Assembly: GCA_026929865.2 (NCBI GenBank)
Contig: CM049417.1
Coordinates: 2,003,501-2,067,500 of the forward strand
Source: Hyperoplus lanceolatus
Lineage: Eukaryota > Chordata > Actinopteri > Uranoscopiformes > Ammodytidae
DNA: 64,000 bases
Reading direction: 5' to 3'
Shown: piece after piece, positions 12,854 to 28,781 of the stretch
Position numbering within the stretch: position 1 is the stretch's first letter
Layout of the letters: each line of letters begins with the position of its first letter
Made by a program: the position numbers and the translations under genes
The notes under the pieces: generated by a model
Told to the model about the DNA's origin: nothing
What the model saw: only the letters and a program-made list of their open reading frames with translations
Database searches by the model: none

Positions 12854-13187
12854 GCTCTTATTGGTCGAACAGAGACACAGTGCAAGATTTATAATTATTT
12901 GACAAATTTACTTTTATTTAAACACATTTTTTCAGTTGTTTCAGTTTTTCCTGTCAAGTTTAAAGCATGTATTTAAGATTTCAGCTGAAGTAATATAGTG
13001 AACAAACCAAAAGATACAACTATAAAATACAGATAATATAATACTAATAGAAAATCAACTGCAGCTGTAGAACTGTGGAAAAAGGCCTTGATTGAACAGA
13101 GATATAAATACAGTATCTGACTGTTTCTACTATTTTATCCAGTGTGTTTCACTTTGCACGTTAATAGTGTTTATCCTTCGTCCACAG

Positions 13188-13213
13188 ATATTGCCACTAG
13201 ATCGACCTTCTAA
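13188..13213 (+). pseudogene. Orphan ITSM-type tail exon that has lost its tyrosine
   Basis: An acceptor (CGTCCACAG) is followed by a phase-1 reading DIATRSTF and TAA. The homologous minus-strand exon at 37639-37691 reads on through TFYTKV, an ITSM-type motif. Here six bases (CACAAA) are missing, which turns the tyrosine codon into part of a stop codon. In another frame the exon reads through to 13260 (PLDRPSKSNQELSDREKQHQ). The phase-1 reading is preferred because every other intron in these receptors is phase 1. Confidence 0.45.
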
Positions 13214-13879
13214 GTCAAACCAGGAACTGTCTGACAGGGAAAAGCAGCACCAGGACTGATAATGTATAAATCATAAATATGATAAACAGAAGAAATGTAA
13301 AACATGTGTATTTTGCTGGAAATTGTCTAAACCTGAACCACTTAAAAACACCGAACTCTCATTGGCTTATGGTGAAACTGACATCATGTTTGTTTTGTGA
13401 CCCCTAAGCAAGATTGGGTTTTTCAGTGCCCCCCATCCACTGTCAAGCTTTTCTCCTCACTTGCCTCTGAACCAATTTGTGCGTTGTGAATATTATTTGA
13501 AGCTCACATAATGTTGATTCAAAATATATATTTTTACTGGGGCCCCAAAGGCCTCTAAGACTGAATAATGTGCCAAATAGTTTCTGTTCATGTTTGCCAA
13601 GTGTTTCCTCAGTAATAAGTAATAAGTAGTAAGTTTAATAAAGTGTGTATCTATATTGAGCTTTATTAAATGCTTCTGTGACATATTTGTCTTCTGAACC
13701 TTCTAAAATCACAATGTTCAAGTTGTATTGTGTGGACCGGAAGAATGTAAGTTCTTATATAGTTGCAGAAATGTACTGGGGTTTGGTTTAAAATATCTTT
13801 AAAGTAAATATCCTTTTAGTCATGGTTGAACTTGTGATTTATCAAAAATTCAAAGCAAGTATGTTACAGTTATTTATTA

Positions 13880-14640
13880 CGTCATGGCGTAATGTACGTC
13901 AGTGGTCACGAGGCCAGGGCGGAGCCAGAGAGCGCGGGCCAACCAGCATAGAGACAGTGCATGAAATAGGCCACGCCCATGGCCACGCCCATCGTGGGGG
14001 AAAACATTGAACAGCGTTCCGTTCACTTTGTATTGAAGGAGACCTGTCTTCTGCAAACAAACTTAATTAAAACTTAATCAAACATCCATTTAACGAAAAA
14101 ACTTTACTTTCTTTAAAGCCACGACTCTTGTCTGTCTATACGAGCTGTTTTTGTGAAAAATAATTGAGTAATTTTCAATATTGAGGTGTTTTTGTCCGGT
14201 CGGACCCATCGTGGGGGAAACCGTTGAACACCGTTACGTTCACTTTGTATTGAAGGAGACCCGTCTTCTGCAAACACACGTAATTAAAACTTATTCAAAC
14301 ATCCATTTAACAAAAACACGTTACTTTCTTTAAAGCCACGACTCTTGTCTGTCCATACGAGCTGTTTTTGTGAAAAATGATTGAGTAATTTTAGATATTG
14401 AGGTGTTTTTTCCCATCCGACCTGGCTAGCCTACAGCAGAAGGCTAACATTAGCCTAGCATAAAGCATACATTAGTTAAGAGTTTTGTCTCGATATGGAA
14501 AATTACTCAATCAATTTTCACAAAAACAGCTCGTATAGACAGACAAGAGTCGTGGCTTTAGAGTATGTAACGTGTATTTGTGAAAGGCATGTCTTTCTTG
14601 ATGATGTCATATTACACACTGCACCTTTAAGGACCTGGGA
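13880..14640. repeat. Compound repeat: tandem and inverted copies in front of a signal exon
   Basis: A unit beginning CATCGTGGGGGAAA at about 13989 is repeated at about 14206 (roughly 217 bp apart). Part of the unit recurs inverted at about 14494-14565 (complement of the ACGACTCTTGTCTGTC region). The right end carries the terminal fragment of the TTAA element (about 14600-14632). At 13885-13935 there is a partial copy of the promoter-like sequence that recurs at 14650, so the repeat probably sits within a duplicated promoter region. No gene was found. Confidence 0.5.
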
Positions 14641-14795
14641 AACATCCATGTACGTCAGCGATCACGTGCAGGGGAGGCGGAGCCAGAGGTAGCTTTAATA
14701 CCAAGCATGTTCGTGCATTTATCATTCAATCATTCTCGGGTAGAGTAACCCAGACGCGGTATTTCGTCCTATTCGTCGTTGTAACGGCTACTTCT
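14641..14795 (+). promoter_or_regulatory. Conserved upstream region of the MVHYV signal exon
   Basis: This region matches the sequence upstream of the signal exon at 45892. Shared words include GGCGGAGCCAGAG, ATTCTCGGGTAGAGTAA and GTTGTAACGGCTACTTCT directly before the ATG. Conservation of upstream sequence between paralogues is consistent with promoter and 5' UTR function, but it could equally reflect recent duplication. No TATA box was identified. Confidence 0.4.
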
Positions 14796-14883
14796 ATGGT
14801 ACACTACGTGGACTCCGTGCTTCGCTTTGGTTTTCCCCTCTGGATTTTCGCTCTCCTCCTCGTGTGGACGACTACTGTTCAAG
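14796..14883 (+). CDS. Alternative or relic signal-peptide exon of a butyrophilin-like gene
   Basis: It encodes MVHYVDSVLRFGFPLWIFAL and on to TTTVQG, a clear signal peptide, ending in phase 1, so it could splice in frame to the IgV exon at 16978. Its paralogue at 45892-45988 has the donor GTAAGC. Here a small deletion leaves GTTTAA, a weaker donor. A second leader exon lies 1.1 kb downstream (15939-16011). This one may therefore be an alternative first exon with its own promoter, or the remains of a partly deleted second gene. Confidence 0.45.
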
Positions 14884-15938
14884 GTTTAATTCAACTTTCT
14901 TATGTGAAAACTTTAAGAAACTATCCTTCGGTTGAGTAGAAACGTGCAGTGTCCAAACGGCTAATTATAGTTTGTAGTGTTCTCAAAGTGTAATAGGTAT
15001 GAATACGCATATTCGCTGCAAATCAGTAAAACATTGTAAAATGCTGAAATGTTCTTAGAAAATAATAAATAGATAATGATGATGACGCAAGGGTGGAAAA
15101 ATCTAATTTATTTTCTTCTTTTTAAACTCTGTAAATTAAAAGACAATATGCATTCGACTTTGATTGTTGCTGTGTAGGAGATGTAATTTGTGCATGTTTT
15201 TTCTCCAAATTTTTCATGATCAAAAATGTTTTATAAATATCACCCTTTTTTTGATTTACCCTCTGATGTGCCAGCAGCAGCGTCGTGAGAGGAGGAAGCA
15301 GCACTAGGCTTTTTTACAGGTTTAAATAAGCGATACGCTACACAGAAAGTTTTGTTAGTCGGTTTGGATAAAGTAGTAAGTGAAGGAGGTGTTGTGCAAT
15401 GCATTTGCTAACCGAAAGAACAGGTTAACGTGTGAAAAAAGCTGCCGAGTAGCGTTCTAACTGCCTTTGCACCGGAGAGACTGCGCTCTGTGGCGTTTGA
15501 CGGGTGACAACCATAGGTGACAGCAGAAAAACAGGTGACTTTGGAGGCGGGATGTCGCCGTGCCCACCCAATCAGAAGCTAGGAATGGTAACGGTATATT
15601 ATATACACATTTTTTAATTGGCTGAAAATATAAAAATACTTTTTTTCACTTTTGATTGTCTGGGCAAGACACACAGTTGGGTAGGTTGAGCCGGAAAAGT
15701 GACTGTGTGCCAAAGGGTAAAATGTGGAAGTGCCAATATTGCATAACCGGTGAGTACCGGCCCACTGCGAGCACTGCATAAACCCCATATGAAAACTTGA
15801 GTTTTAACTTTTTTTTTGCTTCATATGGCAATAGGCCACATGCAAAGTAACAGGCAAGTAATGCCTATTTTTCCTTTTTCATAAAATCTGTCACTGTTCT
15901 CTGTTTATCTCCAGGACTTTAGATGCTTCACAGGAGGA

Positions 15939-22053
<6,115 letters not shown>

Positions 22054-23049
22054 AGTTTTAGCAGGAGCAGCAGGTAAAGATCAAACAGGTTCCTCTCTTT
22101 ACCTACTGTACATGTCTCACTCCTTTTCAGTGTTTTTTTTTAAATATGTGTTTTCCTTCCCAAAGCCTCCAACTGTGTATTCCCATTTTTTTGCAAATTA
22201 AATATATGAAATCAACTACAAAAACTACATACAGTGTATTTCATGATAAATGACAGAACAACCATCAGTGAAACACATCTAAAAAAAATCTTAAGACACA
22301 TGATCAATTACTAAAAACGTTGATCTAAGGTTTCTTTAATAATTTATTTCTGAATAATTTATTTAAATGTTTGCATATTTAAAATATTAAAAAATCTGAA
22401 ATATAAAACATAATTATTCATGATAAAATACGCACAACAACAGTGAGACACATATTATATCTAAAGAAAAAACTGAAGATGATGAATGTTTACATTGTGT
22501 CACATTCAAGCCAGAATTAAACAAGCCCTTTTCCAAACAAAACACAAAATTGAAACGGAATTGAAATTGTTTGTAGGATATGTCCTCTCTTACTTGTACT
22601 TTAACTCATATGCTGAATGAATCAGAGCGTTAAACAGAGTTTGTTTTTTACCTGATGAATGACTGTGTTATATAATCCCTCTTGTCTTTCTTTGTGTCTC
22701 TTTTCTCTAACAGCAATCTGAAAACCATCAGGCAGCTACAGCAGGAGCAACTGAAGAGGGAGGAAGTTCAGACGGAACTTTTTTTGTGTTTTACCAGATG
22801 TGCTTGAATGATTTTCAGTAACTTCTTTTACAACTAAGGTACAATACTGTGTATTTAAGGAATTTAATTGAAATACTTAATTCATGAAGTATCTAACAAG
22901 TACGAAGCTATTGACAAATATTTGAAACATTGATTACCATTATATCTGTATTTTAATTACATGTAAGATTCATCAAGAAAAGTTTACATTATTTAGCTGT
23001 AGAAACTCTGTGTTGTTGTTTAATAGCGTTTTTATCTGCATTTTATATA
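22054..23049 (+). pseudogene. 3' end of the coil array with a frameshifted exon copy
   Basis: At 22714, after the acceptor CTCTAACAG, there is a copy of the coil exon seen at 20773 and 21210 (GGCAGCTACAGCAGGAG core). A one-base shift breaks its frame and no donor follows. The rest is AT-rich spacer without coding signals. Confidence 0.45.
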
Positions 23050-23715
23050 CATTTTCTGATGTGGTCTGTGTATGAGAAGCTCAAATTATAACTGATACAT
23101 CTGTAGAGTCCACAATTAAACACACAATAACATATACTGAGAAAAGTATCATCTCGCCTTTTTAAAAATAGTTCCTTCATCAGTCATTGCTGCTGTGGTT
23201 TCTAACCTTTTCTCAGTGTAAAAAAAGACAAACAGCCGCTACAAGCATGAGTATGTGACTCAGAGGTTTGATATTTTACACCAGAACCAGGACACAAGAA
23301 AAAGTAAATAAGGATCAAATTTATTTTTTTTTTTTTTTAACCTTTATTTATACAGGTAAATCCCATTGAGTCCGAAGACTCTTTTGCAAGGGAGACCTGT
23401 TCCCATGTACACGTTACCATTCACACACCGATAGCAGGCTAACTATCGACATTCATACGAGGCAAGGTGGGTGAAGTGTCTTGCCCAAGGACACAACAAC
23501 TATGACACAGGTGGCAGGGCGTATAAATAAAATATAAAAATATATTGGTCAATTTTAAAGAGTATCTTCTCTGTTCTGACAGGTTTTCCAGACTTAAAAG
23601 AATGGTGGGCAGGTGTCACATAATCTTAATGACCAAACTTTATTTTACTTTTACTGTATATTTGAGTATTAGGTATTTTTATGTGGCTCTGAGTTTCTAA
23701 CGATGAAGTAGTCCC
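23050..23715 (-). repeat. Partial duplicate of the 3' end of FCRL-B
   Basis: The stretch 23055-23260 matches 23983-24190. The segment near 23540-23715 matches 24255-24410, including the end of the FCRL-B membrane exon (ATTTTTATGTG with the complement of the stop region). A SINE fragment separates the two parts. This is therefore a tandem partial copy of that gene's terminal region lacking intact coding sequence. Confidence 0.6.
23325..23522 (-). mobile_element. SINE fragment
   Basis: The AAGGTGGGTGAAGTGTCTTG and CCAAGGACACAACAACTATG stretches, the preceding T-run and the ACCTTTATTTATACAGGTAA sequence resemble the SINE at 52062-52405. The tRNA-like head is missing here. Confidence 0.5.
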
Positions 23716-24375
23716 ATCAACAATACAAATGTGATGTAACACAAATGTAACACTTGGATTGTTGTCATGTCTCTACAGCAGATAAACTCATCAGAAGTGA
23801 TATCGAATATGCAATGTACATTTTTCCTCTGTTATGTGTTTGTGTCAAGAGAGAGAGAATAAATGTTTGGTTTTCTAATTGTCCTAACTAGCTATATAAA
23901 TAAATAATACACATATTGGTCACATATTGTTCTGTGTTAATAGAATAATTTGTACATTTCAAATTCTTCTGCTTGAAAAAAATGTGGTCTGTGTATGAGA
24001 AGCTCAAATTATAACTGATAGCTGTAGAGTCCGAAATTAAACACAAAATAAAATATGCTGAGAAACCTGTCATCTAGCCTTTTTAAAAATAGTTCCTTCA
24101 TCGGTCATTGCTGCTGTGGTTTCTAACCTTTTCTCTGTGTGAGAAAATGTCTAACAGCCTCATGAACATGTGACTCACAGGTTGGACACTTTACACACAA
24201 CTTGGACAAAGTAAAAGTATAAACTGACAAAAGTAAAATGTTAAATATATTGGTGCCTTTTCAGGAGTATCTTTTCTGATCTGACAGGTCCCAGATAATA
24301 GGATGTTTTCTGTGTCCTTATCTTAACAGCTAAAAACTGTTTTAAAAAATAAATAATTTTTAGTTTCAGATATTT

Positions 24376-26890
24376 TTATGTGAGTCTGAGTTTCCCACGG
24401 TGAAGCAGTCCAAGCAGCAGCAGCTGCAGAGAAACCAGAACGATGGTGAAAACCGTCCTCAAGTGGAGGATGATGAGAACGGAGCGGTCTAAAGATGAAA
24501 AGGTCTCTCTGTGAAGAGCTGCAAAGACAAGAGGAAGTATGCTATTGGTCAAAAACAGCCCCATGTTTCCAGTTCTTTTGAAGTTTAAGCAGTTCAAGTC
24601 CAGTGAATGAGCTGAAATGGAACAAAGAGAATAAGTCTACTTTCCAGAGGCTGAAGAAAAGGTTTAGGTTACAAAAATGTCAAAAACTATTTCAATTCCA
24701 AAGATCTCCAAAAGGCCTTTTTCAGGGAACAAATAATGGGATCACTTCTGACTAGACCCTCTGAAGTATTATGTGGACAATAATGACCTGCAGGAAGTAG
24801 TCTATTGCTATTATTGTTAGATAAAATAGATTAGAAAGATTATCTTAATTCTCCATCTGCCCATCCTCCGAGGTCTGCAACCTGCACCATCTTTTTCAAC
24901 TCCCAAATCAAATCCAAAACCAAATCCATCCTCTATCTCAAAAACATTTCCAAGCTACATCTCTTACTCCCCGACCCATTAGCAGAGACTCTAAACTATG
25001 CTTTCAACCCCCCGCCTGGATTACTGTAATGGAGTCTTGTTCGGGTTAGTAGTAATGCCCTGAACAGTCTCCAGTGAGTGCAGAACTCTGCCTCCAGCAT
25101 CCTCACCTGCACCGATCCCTGGCAGCAGAGCCGGCCTAAGCGAAATATGATTAGGGGGCCACTCTCCAATGTTAGCGCAATATATATAGTGAATGCATTT
25201 AAATGCAGTGTGAGGAACGAAGCAGAAGAACTCTGTTATCCAGCTACTGTATCTTTTTTTCCACAGACAAGGCTGACATAGGCTATAAACTACACAGTGC
25301 ATGGGCAACTGAGGACAGCCCCATTTCCAATTGTTTTTAAATAAACTCAATACATACTGTGCATGGATGTGAACGTGACATGATCAGATAATTTCGGATT
25401 TCCTCCGAGATGAACTAATTACATTTTTAGGCTATTAATTATCTAGACCAAAACATTTTATTCCTTTTTTGTATGATAACTCACATTTGCACAATATGAT
25501 GTTAATATCAAACACACAAACTAAAAAAAATTAAAAAAAAAATTTTTTAGGGGGCCCCCCAGGCAGTCGGGGGCCCTAAGCGGCCGCTTAGTTCGCTTAT
25601 GCCTCGGGCCGGCACATCACTCCTACCTTCACTCACCTCCACTGGCTAATGATCAAGTCTTGCGTCCACTAAACTCCTTACTTAGCTCTCCAGGACATAC
25701 CCCAACCGCCACCCGTAAATGTATTGATGAAGAAAATGTTTATTTTAGAAACAGAATCAGTATTGTTCTTTGCATTTAGAAGAACCTTTTTACAATGCTT
25801 AGTCTTTCACCTCTTATAGCAAACCAGCTCTGTGGTGATTCTCCAGCTCCAGAGATGATGCACTTGTAAAATCCTTCATCAGATTTAGAAACATTGTGGA
25901 TGGTCATCTCTCCTGTAGAACTGCTCCTTATGAGGACGCCATCTTTGTAGAAGTCAGCTGAGATCTTTGGGGACGTTGTCTTGTTTCTGCAGCTCATTGT
26001 CACATCGTTGCCCTCCATTACAGGAAGGACAGGACTCTCCAGGATCACAGAACCAGCTGTAACCATATAAATAAAAACAGGCAGGATATTACATTTTCTT
26101 TAGAATGAAGTGTTCATTGGATTAATCGACAATCAAACAATAAATAAAGCTAATATTGTTCCATATAAAATATGGTGCAGTTGGCCTCATACATACCTGT
26201 GATGCTGATTGTGACGCTGTTGCTTCTCTCTCCGTCCTTAGTCTCACACCAGTATTCTCCACTGTCTGCTGGATAAGCTCGCTCAACAGTGAAATACAGT
26301 ACAGGCGTCCTCTCTTTGCACACTGAAATGAACTCCACTGTATTTCTGATCCCTTTCAGCTGAGTGGAGCCATCAAGACCCTCACAGTGAAACGAGACGG
26401 ACTGTAATTCAAACACTTGCAGTCTGTTTGAAACAACATGGATGGCTGCATCTGAGAAGGAAGGACAGAGAATAATAATACATAAAAGATAATCTACACA
26501 AATAGATCATAAAAGCACAAGACCACAATCAGTGTATCTGCACATTCTGACAGATATGGTCAAAATTTGGACTCTCAGTGTAAATTTGACAGTGCAAGTG
26601 GAACCCAGATTTTTTTGCACATAATAAATGTTGAACAATTAAATCATTTAGTTTAACGTATGTACTAAATTTGATGTGAACATTAAGAAAAATATGATCA
26701 AAAATATCCAACTTGCCTCTGTTCTGAACATGTGCACCCGGCAGAATGAGTACGAGTGTCACTGGAAAAAACAAAGAAAGCAAACTTTTCATCAACTATT
26801 GACTAATTCACATATATATTTAGAACTTAAAAAGAAGAAACCTGCAACTCAGTACTCACATATTCTGCAGCAGAGAGCTGTAGCCTCCAT
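24376..26890 (-). CDS. Fc-receptor-like two-Ig receptor with arginine in the membrane segment (FCRL-B)
   Basis: Minus-strand exons: 26860-26890 leader start ([10 protein letters not shown]), 26738-26761 24-nt leader mini-exon (LTLVLILPG), 26197-26451 Ig D1 (FHCEG, GEYWCET), 25811-26056 Ig D2 (MSCRN, GFYKCII), 24376-24518 membrane exon and stop. All junctions are GT-AG, phase 1; 232 residues. The 31-nt plus 24-nt split leader is the classic Fc-receptor gene layout. The membrane stretch begins [20 protein letters not shown] and ends [10 protein letters not shown]-stop. Its Arg sits in the outer part of the hydrophobic run and there is almost no tail, as in activating receptors that recruit an ITAM adaptor; that role is inference. 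D2 closely resembles D2 of FCRL-C. The D2-membrane intron contains a LINE relic and a DNA element. Confidence 0.75.
24880..25700 (+). mobile_element. L2/CR1-like LINE reverse-transcriptase relic
   Basis: Plus-strand fragments read [11 protein letters not shown], then QNSASSILT, and after an interruption [11 protein letters not shown]. These are hallmarks of the C-terminal part of L2/CR1-type reverse transcriptase (DYCN, LQ-QNsAA, HITP-LHWLP). The frame is broken by shifts and stops, so it is a dead fragment. It lies antisense within the FCRL-B intron and is split by the element at 25125-25615. Confidence 0.65.
25125..25615. mobile_element. Short DNA element inserted in the LINE relic
   Basis: The left end GAGCCGGCCTAAGCG and the complement of the right end (GCCGGCCCGAGGCATAAGCG) form imperfect inverted repeats. 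The GGGGGCCCCCC-rich right end is typical of a common teleost hAT-like short element. The flanking LINE reading resumes across it, which fixes the insertion point. The family is uncertain. Confidence 0.5.
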
Positions 26891-27049
26891 GGTGTCTTGT
26901 TGCTTTCTGAGCATCAGACTAAAGTACAGCCAAATTCTAATGTAGATAAAAACTTCCTCTTCCTGTTCAATATTTTTTCTAAACACTGATGCAAACGCTG
27001 GGGCCAGACTCACTGTGGGTTCAACAAAGTATTTATGGTGGGGGGGGGG

Positions 27050-27238
27050 AGTGCTTGGGGTGTAGTGGTTAGAGCGCCTGTCCATAGAGGTTCAGTTCTC
27101 AGAAGCAGCAGACTTACGGGTTCAAATCCGGCTGTGGTCGTTCTCTGCATGTCCTTCCCCTCTCTGCCCCATCTCATTTCTGTCTCTCTGACCTGTCTAA
27201 TGAAGCATACAAACGCCCCCCAAAAAACTAAAAACTAA
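27050..27238 (+). mobile_element. tRNA-derived SINE
   Basis: A-box-like GTGTAGTGGTTAGAGCGCC and B-box GGGTTCAAATCC lie at tRNA-like spacing, followed by a CT-rich body and an A-rich tail (CCCCCCAAAAAACTAAAAAC). It is not a functional tRNA: no acceptor stem closes. A 3' fragment of the same family is near 58245-58330. Confidence 0.7.
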
Positions 27239-27287
27239 TTTGGTGCCCCCACATGGCTTTAATGACTAATTACCCCTAGATATACCC

Positions 27288-27360
27288 AACCCAGTCTCCG
27301 GAGAAAAACGTTCTTTTGTGGAAGAGTCCTCTGAAAACGTTTTTCTCCGGAGACTGGGTT
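27288..27360. repeat. Perfect 25-bp inverted repeat with 23-bp loop
   Basis: The left arm at 27288-27312 starts AACCCAGTCTCCGGAGAAAA. Its exact reverse complement is at 27336-27360. The two arms could form a long hairpin. It may be a minimal palindromic element or the joined ends of an excised transposon. Confidence 0.85.
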
Positions 27361-28781
27361 GATATACCATGACCTTGATGATTTGGCCATACTAATGATT
27401 GACATGATTGTGCTTTACTCTGTCCAACAGGCAGGCAAGAATATCTCGTAAAAAGTGACTGCAGTCAATATTAACATTACATATTGGAAAATCTGAGGTT
27501 GTTCTTCAATTTCCAAACAGTTTGAACATGACAGAAACAGTTAATTTTCTGCCCCCCGCTGTACAATAGCAAACCCAACAACTGCACTCTTAAAGGCATA
27601 GTCAGTGATTCTAATCTTGAAAACTTTTTGTCAAAATCCGCTAATATCTACTAACCATCCGCTACCTGTCTAAAGTGTGTGCGTGCTGAAAAATAATCGG
27701 TGTTTATACACAACCAAGGCTCGTTAAACGGCTATCCTAACGCAGTGGCTCAGGGCGAGCCACACCCAGCTCGTCTGGGGTTGCCGCTTGGGCACAGCCC
27801 TCCCCCACCCCCCTGTGTCGATCGTATTGATAGACCTTCTTAAGGGCTTTGGATCTGAATGCAGCTGTAATATGCCATACTAGTGATCAGCTAGATAAGA
27901 ACTGGGTCAAAGTTCAGCTGTTTACAAAGTTACTCAAAGTGTAATTGACTGCAGAGCAACACAAGCAGAGCAATAAATTCAGTCAATAATTGACAGTTTC
28001 CTGACATGAACCACACATCATGCAGCAGGTACGTCTTCTTTGGTTTTAATTTTGATCAATTATACATGTGTAGTGGTATTTCAAAATCGCATGTTGGTCT
28101 GTATATCTCAATTAGGATTAGATTGAGTTAATAACAGATAAAAAAGATTTTAAAAAAGTTGGTTTTAAAGCTTTTGTGTAAGTGAAAGTAGAACAGTGTC
28201 CCTACACCATGCAAAGACATTGCTACATGTAGCTGAGCAGCCATAGACATATGTGACGGTGAAATCTATTTGATTTTGGATATAGCAAAAGTCCACAGAT
28301 AAGATGATTTTATAATGCTAAAGTACATTATGGGTATTCTCTGCTAGCTGTATTTCCATTATTAGACAAATGGAATCCATAGATAGCTAAAACAAAACTA
28401 ACACACTTAACATAGGTTCACATGTGCACACAGATACATACTTAAATACTGTAGATAATTACGTATTGTAATTATTAAGCCTGGATATCAAGCTACATAC
28501 CATTTTGTCTCGTGATTTGTTTAACATTTTATCTTTAAATCACAAAAGAGAGGACATTCGTAGTTTAACACTATCGTGACCTTGACCCATAGTAGGTAGA
28601 TAATTCATGACATCTCGATAACGGCTGCTTTAGGTTTTAGCTTTTGCTCTTTTATCATATGTATCTCAGGTGCAGTGCTCTTTTAAGACTGCTCAGTCAT
28701 GGCTAAATTCTACCTAAATAACAATTTTAAATAATTATTTATACTCTATCTATGCCATTGCTCCATTTTCAGAGATGTAGG
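27361..28781. other. Spacer upstream of the hybrid receptor; nothing coding seen
   Basis: AT-rich sequence with one GC-rich patch (about 27740-27810) and no recognised gene. Sequence just before 28782 (TTTTCAGAGATGTAG) allows a 5' UTR intron acceptor, but this is not certain. No promoter element was identified. Confidence 0.4.

Larger units (their letters stand above)
11600..13860 (+). repeat. Mosaic duplicated block A2
   Basis: This is a second copy of the block, bounded on both sides by the same word (TTTATCAAAAATTCAAAGCA at about 11632 and 13839). It carries two orphan receptor-tail exons on the plus strand (12828-12853 and 13188-13213) in the same order as in the inverted block at 38237 to 37639. 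No signal, Ig or membrane exons are seen nearby on this strand, so the block looks like a stranded 3' gene end. Confidence 0.6.

Noticed and set aside
13188-13260. Phase-0 reading of the orphan tail exon (PLDRPSKSNQELSDREKQHQ)
   Set aside because: It would need a phase-0 intron, whereas all receptor introns nearby are phase 1. Its homologue on the other strand is disrupted in that frame.
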